A model generated the notes under the pieces. That model was not told the DNA's origin. It saw only the letters and a program-made list of their open reading frames with translations, and did no database searches. The translations under genes and the position numbers were made by a program. Shown one piece after another: positions 18,923-26,655 of a stretch of 64,000 nucleotides of DNA. The first letter of the stretch is position 1, and each line of letters begins with the position of its first letter. Source of the stretch: Ancylobacter novellus DSM 506 (lineage in GTDB: Bacteria; Pseudomonadota; Alphaproteobacteria; Rhizobiales; Xanthobacteraceae); contig NC_014217.1 of NCBI RefSeq assembly GCF_000092925.1, positions 620,001 to 684,000 on the forward strand. The letters are read 5' to 3'.

Positions 18923-19684
18923 ATGGCGCGCATTGTCGATCCGCTCGAACGGCTGCTGAAGCAGCAGCAGAAGCTCGAACGCCAGCGGGCGCGGCTGGAG
19001 CGCGAGGCGGCGGCCCTTGCCGGGATGCGGCCGGGCGAAGAGCCTCCCCAGCCTCGCCCCAACGGCACGCCCATGCCGCCCCCGGCGCCGCTGCTGGTCG
19101 GCTATGCGCGTACCTCCACGGCGGAGCAGGCGGCCGGGCTGGAAGCGCAGCAGCGGGACCTTAGCGCAGCCGGGTGCGGGCGGGTGTTCAGCGAGCAGGC
19201 GTCTTCGGTGGGCAGCCGTGCGGAGCTGGTGCGGGCGATGGACTTCGTGCGCGAGGGCGACACGCTGGTCGTCACCAAGATTGACCGGCTGGCGCGCTCC
19301 ACCATCCACCTGTGGGATATCGTCCGCGACCTCGACATGAAGGGCGTCAGCTTGCGGGTGCTGAATCTCGGGGGCGAGATGGTAGACACACGCAGCGCCA
19401 CCGGGCGGTTGATCCTCAACATCTTCGCGGGGTTTGCCCAGTTCGAGCGCGAGATGATGCTGGAGCGCCAGAAGGAGGGCATCGCCAAGGCCAAAGCCGA
19501 AGGCCGCTACACCGGCCGCAAGCCTTCGGCGCGGCTGAAGGCGGATGACGCACGGCGCCTGCATGCCGAGGGCAAGACCGTGACGGAGATAGCCAAGGCT
19601 CTCGGCATTGGCCGAGCAAGCGTGTATCGGGCGCTAGAGACGGCGCCGGGGACCGCACAGGATACCGCATTGCCGGTCGCGTGA
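18923..19684 (+). CDS. Serine recombinase (resolvase/invertase family)
   Basis: Site-specific recombinase of 253 residues. The catalytic serine is in VGYARTSTAEQ, with the family stretches GDTLVVTKIDRLARS, GRLILNIFAGFAQFEREMMLERQKEGI and a C-terminal helix-turn-helix (KTVTEIAKALGIGRASVYRAL). It is unusual in having ~55 extra N-terminal residues, a Gln/Arg-rich helix (LKQQQKLERQRARLERE) and a Pro-rich linker before the catalytic domain. The start at 18923 is supported by GAGG seven bases upstream. It could resolve cointegrates or invert DNA in the element; no matching short inverted repeats were recognised. Confidence 0.9.
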   Translation: MARIVDPLERLLKQQQKLERQRARLEREAAALAGMRPGEEPPQPRPNGTPMPPPAPLLVGYARTSTAEQAAGLEAQQRDLSAAGCGRVFSEQASSVGSRAELVRAMDFVREGDTLVVTKIDRLARSTIHLWDIVRDLDMKGVSLRVLNLGGEMVDTRSATGRLILNIFAGFAQFEREMMLERQKEGIAKAKAEGRYTGRKPSARLKADDARRLHAEGKTVTEIAKALGIGRASVYRALETAPGTAQDTALPVA

Positions 19685-19728
19685 CGGAAGGCTAGCCTCG
19701 CAGCTCTCCTCGTGTCACTTGGGCCGGC

Positions 19729-22700
19729 ATGACCGACGTCGAGCGCTTCATTTCCCGTTGGACAGGCCGAGACGGCGGGCAGGAGCGCGCCAACTACGCC
19801 CTGTTCCTCACAGAGTTCTGCCGCTTGATAGGCGTGGAGTCGCCGGAGCCGGCTGCGCACGCCACCGAGCTGAACGCCTATGTCTTCGAGCGGGCTGTGA
19901 CGTTCCGCGAGCCGGACGGCTCCACCGCGAAAGGCCGCATCGACCTCTACAAGCGCGGCTGCTTCGTGCTGGAGGCCAAGCAGAGCCGGCAGGGCGAGGG
20001 GCCGAAAGCCGCAGCGGGCGGGGAGCAGCAGCAGGCGCTCTTCCCAATTGAGGAGCCGCCGCAGGGGCGCCGCGTGAGCCGCCGCTGGGACGTGTTGATG
20101 ATGAACGCCCGCCGTCAGGCGGAGGACTACGCCAAGGCGCTGCCGCCTGCCGAGGGCTGGCCGCCCTTCCTCATCGTCTGCGATGTCGGCAACTGCTTCG
20201 AGCTGTATGCGGACTTCTCCGGGCAGGGGAAGAACTATGCGCAGTTTCCGGATCGGCAGGGCTTCCGCATCTTCCTCCAAGACCTGCGCTCGGAAGAGGT
20301 CCGGGAGCGGCTGAAAAAGGTCTGGACCGACCCGCACAGCCTCGACCCGACCAAGCGCGCCGCCAAGGTCACGCGCGACATTGCCGAGCGCCTCGCCAAG
20401 GTGTCGAAGTTCCTTGAGGAGCAGCGCGGGGCGGACGGCAGACCGCGCTACAAGCGCGAGGCCATCGCCTCCTTCCTCATGCGCTGCCTGTTTACGATGT
20501 TCGCGGAGGACGTGGAGCTTATTCCGAAGGAGAGCTTCAAGCGCGTGCTGGACCGCTGCCGGGCGAACCCGGAACTGCTGCCGGAGCTGGTGGGGCAGCT
20601 CTGGGAAGCGATGGACGCCGGCACCTTCGCCTTCGCCATCGAGGCCAAGGTGAAGCGCTTCAACGGCTACCTGTTCAAGGATCGGACGGTGCTGCCGCTG
20701 CCGCGCGAGGAGATTGGCGAGCTGTTCGAGGCCGCCAAGGCCAACTGGCGCGAGGTGGAACCGGCCATCTTCGGCACGCTGCTGGAGCAGGCATTAGACC
20801 CGGTGGAGCGGCGTAAGCTCGGCGCGCACTACACCCCGCGCGCCTATGTCGAGCGGCTGGTAGTCGCTACCGTCATCGAACCGCTGCGGGCGGAATGGGA
20901 CCTCGTGCGCGCCACCGCCGAGCGGCTGAGCAGCGAGGGCAATCCCGGAGCCGCTTTGGCGGAGGTGACGAAGTTCCATGCGCAGCTTTGCGGCGTGCGC
21001 GTGCTGGACCCCGCCTGCGGCACCGGCAACTTCCTCTATGTCGCCCTGGAGCTGATGAAGCGGCTGGAAGGCGAGGTGCTGGAAGCGGTGGCTGACCTTG
21101 GCGGGCAGGAAGCGCTAGGTCTGGACCGCCACACCATCGACCCGCACCAGTTTCTCGGCATGGAGCTGAACCCGCACGCCGCCGCCATTGCCGAGCTGGT
21201 GGTGTGGATCGGCTTCCTGCAATGGTTTTTCCGCACGCAGGGCGGTCAGCCGACCGAGCCTATTCTGCGCGACTTCAAGACCATCAAGGCGATGGACGCG
21301 GTGCTGCTGCACGACGGCAGCGAACCGGCGCTGGACGAGGCGAGCCGGCCGGTGATGCAGATGGATGCGGAGGGGCGCCGCGTGCCGGTGCTCGCCTTCC
21401 GCAACCCGCGCCTGCCGCCATGGCCGGAAGCGGAGTACATCGTCGGCAACCCGCCCTTCATCGGCGGGAAGGATGTGCGCGGCCGGCTGGGCGATGGCTA
21501 TGCCAAGGCGCTGTGGGCGGCGCACCCGCACATGAACGAGAGCGCCGATTTCGTCATGTACTGGTGGGACCGCGCGGCCGACTTGCTGACCCGTCGCGGA
21601 ACCCGGCTGCGGCGGTTCGGGTTCGTCACCACCAATTCCATCACGCAGGAGTTTTCCCGCCGCGTCATGGCGGCGCGGATGAAGGCGAAGAAGCCCATTT
21701 CGCTGCTGATGGCGATACCGGACCACCCGTGGACCAAAGCCACCCGCGACGCGGCGGCGGTGCGCATTGCCATGACGGTGGCGTCGACCGGCAAGCACGA
21801 CGGCGTGCTGAGCGAAGTCGTGCGCGAGGGGGGGCTGGAAGGCGACGCACCGACAATCGAGTACGCGGACTACCGAGGCGAGATCAATCCTGACCTGACC
21901 GTTGGCGCCGATGTAACAAGCGCGACAGGCCTTCGCTCCAACGACTTCATTTCGTCGCCCGGCATGAAGCTCCACGGTTCAGGCTTCATCATCAGCCCAG
22001 CCGAAGCCGAAGCTGTGGGTCTAGGCAAGCGTGAGGGCCTAGAAGCATTTGTGCGGCCGTATCGGAATGGCCGTGACCTCGCAGCACGTGGGCGCGGCGT
22101 CCTTGTCATCGACCTGTTTGGGTTGGAGGAAGAGGAGGTGCGTCGGGATTACCCCGAGGTATATCAGCGCTTGTTGACAGTGCGTGCCGCACGAGATGAG
22201 CAATGCCTCCGGTCGAACACGCCCGATGCAATCGAATACGCTAAGCGCTGGTGGGTGTTTGGAAAGCCGCGACAGGAGCTGCGAGGAGCACTGAGGGGGC
22301 TGCGCCGCTACGTTGCGACGGTTGAGACATCGAAGCACAGGGTCTTCCAGTTCCTGCCGGAGGATATCGTTCCGGACAATATGCTCGTATGCATTGCCAG
22401 CGATGATGCGTTTGTTCTTGGCGTTCTGTCGTCCCGGACGCACGTCGTTTGGGCTCTGCGTGCCGGTGGATGGCTCGGCATCGGCAATGACCCGCGTTAC
22501 TCCAAATCGCGGGTCTTCGACCCTTTCCCCTTCCCGGACGCCTCCGAGCCACTGAAAGTCGACATCCGCGCCGTTGCTGAGGAACTAGACGCCTTCCGCA
22601 AGGCCCGGCAGGTGGAGCATCCGCGTCTGACCCTCACGCAGATGTACAATGTGCTGGAGAAGCTGAGAGTCGGCGCATCACTCGACGAGGACGACGAGCG

Positions 22701-23199
22701 CATCCGCGACGAGGGATTGGTGCTGGTTCTGAAAGAGCTGCACGACCGGCTCGACGCGCGGGTGTTGGATGCCTATGGCTGGCCGCACAACCTTTCCGAC
22801 GAGGACATCATCGCCCGCCTCGTGGCGCTCAACAAGCAGCGCGCCAAGGAGGAGGCTCGGGGCCTGATCCGCTGGCTGCGGCCAGACTACCAGAAGGCCC
22901 GCGCCGGCCTCGCGACCTCCGTGCGGCCGGAAGAGACGCAGGACAGCATGGCACTGGTGGTGGACGCCGCTAGGGAGCAGAAGCCGCAATTCCCGGCGGA
23001 CGAGGTGGAGCGTACCGCCGCCATCATGGCCGCGCTTGCCAACGCCTCCGGCACCGTGGATGCCGCCGCCATCGCCGCGGGCTTCCGGCAGGGCAAGCGT
23101 GTCGAGCCGCAGATACAGGCCACCCTCGCCTCACTGGTCCGCATGGGCTTTGCCAGCAGCCCGGACGGCCGCAGCTTCATGTTCCGCCGCGTGGCATGA
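19729..23199 (+). CDS. Type IIL (MmeI-like) restriction-modification enzyme
   Basis: Single polypeptide of 1156 residues carrying both nuclease and adenine methyltransferase. An N-terminal PD-(D/E)xK-type site is visible as D72...E82-x-K84 (GRIDLYKRGCFVLEAKQS). A helical spacer follows, then the gamma-type N6-adenine methylase with motif I DPACGTGNF (D427) and catalytic motif NPPF (N574). The target-recognition region begins near residue 750, with a C-terminal helical part beyond residue 930. MmeI itself is 919 residues, so this is a long member. It would cut unmodified incoming DNA at a fixed distance from its site and protect the host by methylating one strand. The specificity cannot be read by eye. 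Confidence 0.88.
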   Translation: MTDVERFISRWTGRDGGQERANYALFLTEFCRLIGVESPEPAAHATELNAYVFERAVTFREPDGSTAKGRIDLYKRGCFVLEAKQSRQGEGPKAAAGGEQQQALFPIEEPPQGRRVSRRWDVLMMNARRQAEDYAKALPPAEGWPPFLIVCDVGNCFELYADFSGQGKNYAQFPDRQGFRIFLQDLRSEEVRERLKKVWTDPHSLDPTKRAAKVTRDIAERLAKVSKFLEEQRGADGRPRYKREAIASFLMRCLFTMFAEDVELIPKESFKRVLDRCRANPELLPELVGQLWEAMDAGTFAFAIEAKVKRFNGYLFKDRTVLPLPREEIGELFEAAKANWREVEPAIFGTLLEQALDPVERRKLGAHYTPRAYVERLVVATVIEPLRAEWDLVRATAERLSSEGNPGAALAEVTKFHAQLCGVRVLDPACGTGNFLYVALELMKRLEGEVLEAVADLGGQEALGLDRHTIDPHQFLGMELNPHAAAIAELVVWIGFLQWFFRTQGGQPTEPILRDFKTIKAMDAVLLHDGSEPALDEASRPVMQMDAEGRRVPVLAFRNPRLPPWPEAEYIVGNPPFIGGKDVRGRLGDGYAKALWAAHPHMNESADFVMYWWDRAADLLTRRGTRLRRFGFVTTNSITQEFSRRVMAARMKAKKPISLLMAIPDHPWTKATRDAAAVRIAMTVASTGKHDGVLSEVVREGGLEGDAPTIEYADYRGEINPDLTVGADVTSATGLRSNDFISSPGMKLHGSGFIISPAEAEAVGLGKREGLEAFVRPYRNGRDLAARGRGVLVIDLFGLEEEEVRRDYPEVYQRLLTVRAARDEQCLRSNTPDAIEYAKRWWVFGKPRQELRGALRGLRRYVATVETSKHRVFQFLPEDIVPDNMLVCIASDDAFVLGVLSSRTHVVWALRAGGWLGIGNDPRYSKSRVFDPFPFPDASEPLKVDIRAVAEELDAFRKARQVEHPRLTLTQMYNVLEKLRVGASLDEDDERIRDEGLVLVLKELHDRLDARVLDAYGWPHNLSDEDIIARLVALNKQRAKEEARGLIRWLRPDYQKARAGLATSVRPEETQDSMALVVDAAREQKPQFPADEVERTAAIMAALANASGTVDAAAIAAGFRQGKRVEPQIQATLASLVRMGFASSPDGRSFMFRRVA

Positions 23200-23292
23200 G
23201 GCGCGTCGGCGTGATGGGGTTGCGGACCGCATCCGCGTGAATTAATTCGCGTCTGTCTGTCGGGGGACGGACGCAGATTTCTCGGGTTTCGC

Positions 23293-23952
23293 ATGGCACT
23301 CTGTCGCGTCCCCGGATGCGGCGCTGAGGCGACCCGCTTCGGGCATTACTGCACCACCCACAAGTCCCGCGTCCGCCGCCACGGCGACGTTGCCCAGCTC
23401 GGCATCACCAAGGCCGCGCTGTCGCCCTATGTCGACCGCGTGCGCGCCCGCATCGCCAAGAACACCGGGAGCCCGCTCTGGTCGCAATGCGATGAGCGAT
23501 GGCGCGCCACCGTGGAGCACGCACAGCGCATCCTCGCGGCCTTTCAGGGCGGCCGGGCGGTGAACCGCTTCGAGCTGCGGGCGGCCGGCGAGGTGCTTCG
23601 GCTGGTGGATATCGAGGCGCGGGCGGTGGTGGAAACGGTGGCGGCGCTCTACCTGATGCGCGACGCCGACCCCCGCAAATTCCGCACCGATGCCGCCTTT
23701 AATGCCCAGCTCGTGCGCCGGGTGCGGGGGCTCTCGGAGGTCAATGCGGGCGTCTGGTTCGATCATGCGAGCGGCCGAACGAAGCGCGTCTATCGCGACG
23801 TTCCCCCCGCCGTGTCCGCCATCGTCGCGCAATGGCTGGTCGAGACGCTGGGTGTGGTGGGGCTGCGCTTGGCCGAACTGGAACGACGCGAGCAGGAGGA
23901 GGCCGCCGCTAAGAGCGACGCCTTCCGAAACGCGCTGGAGGATTTGACGTGA
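23293..23952 (+). CDS. Hypothetical protein with N-terminal zinc finger
   Basis: A 219-residue protein I cannot assign. The N-terminus has CRVPGC followed by GHYCTTHKSRVRRHGD, a Cys/His cluster of the kind seen in phage HNH/AP2-type DNA-binding proteins, so zinc and nucleic-acid binding are likely. The rest is mostly helical, with EVLRLVDIEARAVVETVAALYLM and a charged C-terminal helix (LAELERREQEEAAAK). It starts about 90 bases after the restriction enzyme and overlaps the ParB-like gene by four bases, so it is cotranscribed with it. A regulatory or accessory DNA-binding role is a guess. Confidence 0.75.
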   Translation: MALCRVPGCGAEATRFGHYCTTHKSRVRRHGDVAQLGITKAALSPYVDRVRARIAKNTGSPLWSQCDERWRATVEHAQRILAAFQGGRAVNRFELRAAGEVLRLVDIEARAVVETVAALYLMRDADPRKFRTDAAFNAQLVRRVRGLSEVNAGVWFDHASGRTKRVYRDVPPAVSAIVAQWLVETLGVVGLRLAELERREQEEAAAKSDAFRNALEDLT

Positions 23953-24776
23953 CGGTGACGAGCTTGGAAGCCCTGCGCAAGGCGGCTGTGGAGGCCAAGG
24001 GGGCGGAGGTGGGGCCGTTAACGGTCAAACTGGACGATATCGAGCGGAACCCGGTGTTTCAGGTTCGGGCGAAGCTGGACGAACGGAACGTCAGTCGGCT
24101 GGCGAGTTGCTACAAGGCTGGCACCGAGGTCGCCCCGATCATTGTGGCCTTCTGCGGGGAAGCCCTCTACCCCGTCATCATCGACGGACACCACCGCCAT
24201 AAGGCCTCGATGGAGGCCGGCAAGGACACCGTTGAGGTCAAAGCGGCAGTGCTGTCGAAGCCGGAGGCGATGCGCCGGGCGGCCGAAGCGAACCTGAAGC
24301 ACGGCCTCCAGCTCAAGAGCGCGGAGTTGCGGGAGGTGTTCCGGACATTCATCCGGTCAGGCGGGCACGTCACAAGGGCCGGCTACACCAAGGACGGCCA
24401 GAAGGCCGGCGCACAGTTCATGTCTTATGCCGAACTCGGCGCGCGGCTCGGCAAGTCCAAGGGCACTGTGCGGAACTGGATGCAGGCGGATTTCCCCGCA
24501 ACCTTCCGCAAGATGGGCGGAGTCGAGGAGCCATGGACCAATGAAGGCCAGACGCCCGCCGCCCCGAAGCGCTACGACGTTGAGGTTGAAGCAGCGCGCG
24601 ACGCCCTCGCGAACCTCAAGAGGGCCTTCGGCGACGCTCCGGACTATTGGGCGCGGGAGGATATGCTGCGGCTGATGCGGAGCATGCTGACGACGCTGGA
24701 GGAGCAGCACCGCGCGGAGGATGCCACCTCAACCCATTGGGAGCCGGAGGAGCCGGAAGGAGAAAGTCCGTTCTAG
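23949..24776 (+). CDS. ParB/Srx-like DNA-binding protein
   Basis: A 275-residue protein with a ParB/sulfiredoxin-type N-terminal domain: LDDIERNPVFQVRAKLDERNVSRLA, then VAPIIVAF and the box YPVIIDGHHRHKASMEAG (about residues 75-92), the nucleotide-binding loop in this family. A helix-turn-helix follows (MSYAELGARLGKSKGTVRNWM, about residues 158-178). Phage and island ParB-like proteins of this type act in partitioning, regulation or nuclease activity, and the exact one is unknown. GTG 23949 overlaps the upstream stop (GTGA). The next gene is convergent. Confidence 0.8.
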   Translation: MTVTSLEALRKAAVEAKGAEVGPLTVKLDDIERNPVFQVRAKLDERNVSRLASCYKAGTEVAPIIVAFCGEALYPVIIDGHHRHKASMEAGKDTVEVKAAVLSKPEAMRRAAEANLKHGLQLKSAELREVFRTFIRSGGHVTRAGYTKDGQKAGAQFMSYAELGARLGKSKGTVRNWMQADFPATFRKMGGVEEPWTNEGQTPAAPKRYDVEVEAARDALANLKRAFGDAPDYWAREDMLRLMRSMLTTLEEQHRAEDATSTHWEPEEPEGESPF

Positions 24777-24935
24777 CAATGGCAATGCTTTTCGGTCGAT
24801 ACCGTTCAATTTGACCACCTCTAGGGCACTGCCACGAGCTGCGGGGCCATTGATTTCAATGCCTCGGGAGCGAGACCCGACCACTTTTGGGTTCTTGCGG
24901 CGCTCTGGAGGCGCTGCCGGGCATCTCGTCAGACG

Positions 24936-26552
24936 CTAGTCAGTCTCGTAGCGCGGCACCTTGTTCAGTTCCGCCACCAGCACGGTGGGGCTCGCATGCT
25001 CGTAGGTGCGGGCAACCCCCTTGACCGTGTGCCCAACGAGAACATCGCGGATAGACTCCTCAACACGGGCAAGTTGGAGAAGCGTTTTCAACGTATGGCG
25101 CCACGCGTGGTTTGGCTGTAGGCGCGGGTCCAGACCTACGGTTTCCTGTACCCACAAGCCGATGTCCTTCGCCGCCAATTCGGCCTGCGTCGCCTTCGCG
25201 TCCGGTTTCCTTCGGCGCGTAGGGTCATAGAACAACGGGCCGGGACCTCTCGATGCGGCGAAGGCCGGGAAACCCTGCTCCACCAAGTGCTCATGAACGA
25301 ACGCGCGACGGCTCTGGCCGCTCTTCACCGTGCCGGCTTCGGGAACAATGTCCAGCACCCACACGCCGTCTTCTTGGCGGATATCGCAGCCGCGAAGTTG
25401 CGTCATTTCCTGTACCCGGGCGCCCGTGTAGGCACAAAGCCACGGAACCCACCGGCGGGCTGCTGCACGTGCCGGGTATTTCGGATCATCAGCAACCGCC
25501 AGCGCGGCCGAAAGGATGGCCTTGGATTCGTCCGTGCGGAAATTCGGTTGCCGCGCACGGGCGGCCTTCGGAACCTTCAGCTTGACGTTCGCGGCCGGAT
25601 TAGCCGCCAACAATCGGCCTCCGGGGTATGACGCAGCCCATCCCAGCACCGACTTGAGCGCCGTGAGGTAGTTGTCCCGAATTGTCTTAGGCGCGATGCC
25701 GCCGATGTCCTGCAAATGCTGCACCCACCGCCAGATATCGTCTTCAGTGATGTCGCGCGCGCTCCTGCCTTCTATGAAGGCATCAAGTTTGGTGATGGGC
25801 GGGCCGTAGACTTTGAGCGTGCCATGCTTGATGGCAGGGTTCGCAGCCTTCCACCGCTCGAAAAGCTCTGCAATCGTCAGCGCCTCGCCTGACGCAGCAG
25901 CGGCGCCAGAAGGCTTTGAGACCGGCGCAGTACGCTCCCACACAGGGAACCGCGCGGGGCGCTCATCGGCGCTGTAGTCGCCCTCCGCAAGCTGCATGAG
26001 CCGCTGGTGAGCGGCATAGAACTGGTCCTCCATCGCCTCCATGAACAGCGGGAGTGAAGCCGGCGCGAGGGTCACGCCCTCGTCCAAGAAGAACTGAGCG
26101 AGGTGTCCCCGGTCGTGCAGGAAAGCATGCACCCGTTGGGTCGTCTTCGGCCCGCGCGGCCTCTCATCCAGAGGCGAGATGTCACGTTCATCCAACAGAC
26201 CGCCCGTAGCCTCCAGCGCTTGAAGAGCTTCGACGGAGAGCTGCCAGCCCTCGGGTGTGGTGCTGGCATCATCGTCATGGCGTGCCACGAACCACTGGTA
26301 CCACCGCCCAGCCAACGCCAGAGCCTGCTTACGCGAGAGAACAGTTATGCCGTCCGCCAGCGCAGCGAACCGCGCCTCCCACTCGGCATGTAGTTCAGCG
26401 TTCCGCCTGCGGGCCTCGTCGCGGTCAGTGCCCAGCCAGCGCACAATCTCCGTCTTGCCGATGCGCGCACGGAGAGCTTCGGGGACGACCTTCCGGAAAC
26501 GCCAGCGTCCGGACGTCCGGTTGAGCTTCGGAGAGGGGTAGGCCATGCGCAT
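24936..26552 (-). CDS. int: Tyrosine-type integrase
   Basis: Phage-type integrase that would recombine attP with the 3' end of the sensor-kinase gene. Catalytic residues are visible: Arg in CAYTGARVQEM, Lys in TVKSGQSR, His and Arg in NHAWRHTLKT, His in VGHTVKG, and the nucleophile Tyr in VARTYEHAS near the C-terminus. It has 538 residues, with a long N-terminal arm-binding region starting SPKLNRTSGRWRFRKVVPEALR, common to integrases of genomic islands. ATG 26552 has GAGG nine bases upstream; ATG 26546 and GTG 26567 are alternatives. The start lies 70 bases inside attR, the usual place. Confidence 0.93.
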   Translation of the reverse strand: MRMAYPSPKLNRTSGRWRFRKVVPEALRARIGKTEIVRWLGTDRDEARRRNAELHAEWEARFAALADGITVLSRKQALALAGRWYQWFVARHDDDASTTPEGWQLSVEALQALEATGGLLDERDISPLDERPRGPKTTQRVHAFLHDRGHLAQFFLDEGVTLAPASLPLFMEAMEDQFYAAHQRLMQLAEGDYSADERPARFPVWERTAPVSKPSGAAAASGEALTIAELFERWKAANPAIKHGTLKVYGPPITKLDAFIEGRSARDITEDDIWRWVQHLQDIGGIAPKTIRDNYLTALKSVLGWAASYPGGRLLAANPAANVKLKVPKAARARQPNFRTDESKAILSAALAVADDPKYPARAAARRWVPWLCAYTGARVQEMTQLRGCDIRQEDGVWVLDIVPEAGTVKSGQSRRAFVHEHLVEQGFPAFAASRGPGPLFYDPTRRRKPDAKATQAELAAKDIGLWVQETVGLDPRLQPNHAWRHTLKTLLQLARVEESIRDVLVGHTVKGVARTYEHASPTVLVAELNKVPRYETD

Positions 26553-26621
26553 ATTGGGTCGCCTCACTGGACCAAAGAGGCGGCCGAAACTCCTTCTAGA
26601 TCAACAACCTGTTGGAAACTA

Positions 26622-26655
26622 TCACTCCGCCAGCACGCGTGTCGAGGGGAAGGTG
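26622..26655. repeat. attR: right direct repeat, also the 3' end of the kinase gene
   Basis: The 34-bp partner of 17761-17794 with one mismatch. It begins exactly at the stop codon of the sensor-kinase gene and covers its last ten codons. The integrated element thus supplies a working gene end, and the kinase frame stays intact. Confidence 0.88.

Larger units (their letters stand above)
17761..26655. mobile_element. Integrative element inserted at the 3' end of a sensor-kinase gene
   Basis: About 8.86 kb bounded by the 34-bp direct repeats at 17761 and 26622. It encodes, in order, a proteasome-like hydrolase, a serine recombinase, a type IIL restriction-modification enzyme, a zinc-finger protein, a ParB-like protein and a tyrosine integrase whose start lies just inside the right repeat. 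The integrase next to one repeat, and the repeat covering a gene's 3' end that is restored by the element's copy, are the standard marks of such elements. No conjugation, capsid or replication genes are visible, so it probably relies on other elements to move between cells. Confidence 0.85.

Noticed and set aside
19729..23199. BREX PglX or DISARM methylase
   Set aside because: There are no brxL, pglZ, brxC or DISARM helicase genes near. An in-chain E-x-K nuclease site makes a type IIL enzyme the better fit.
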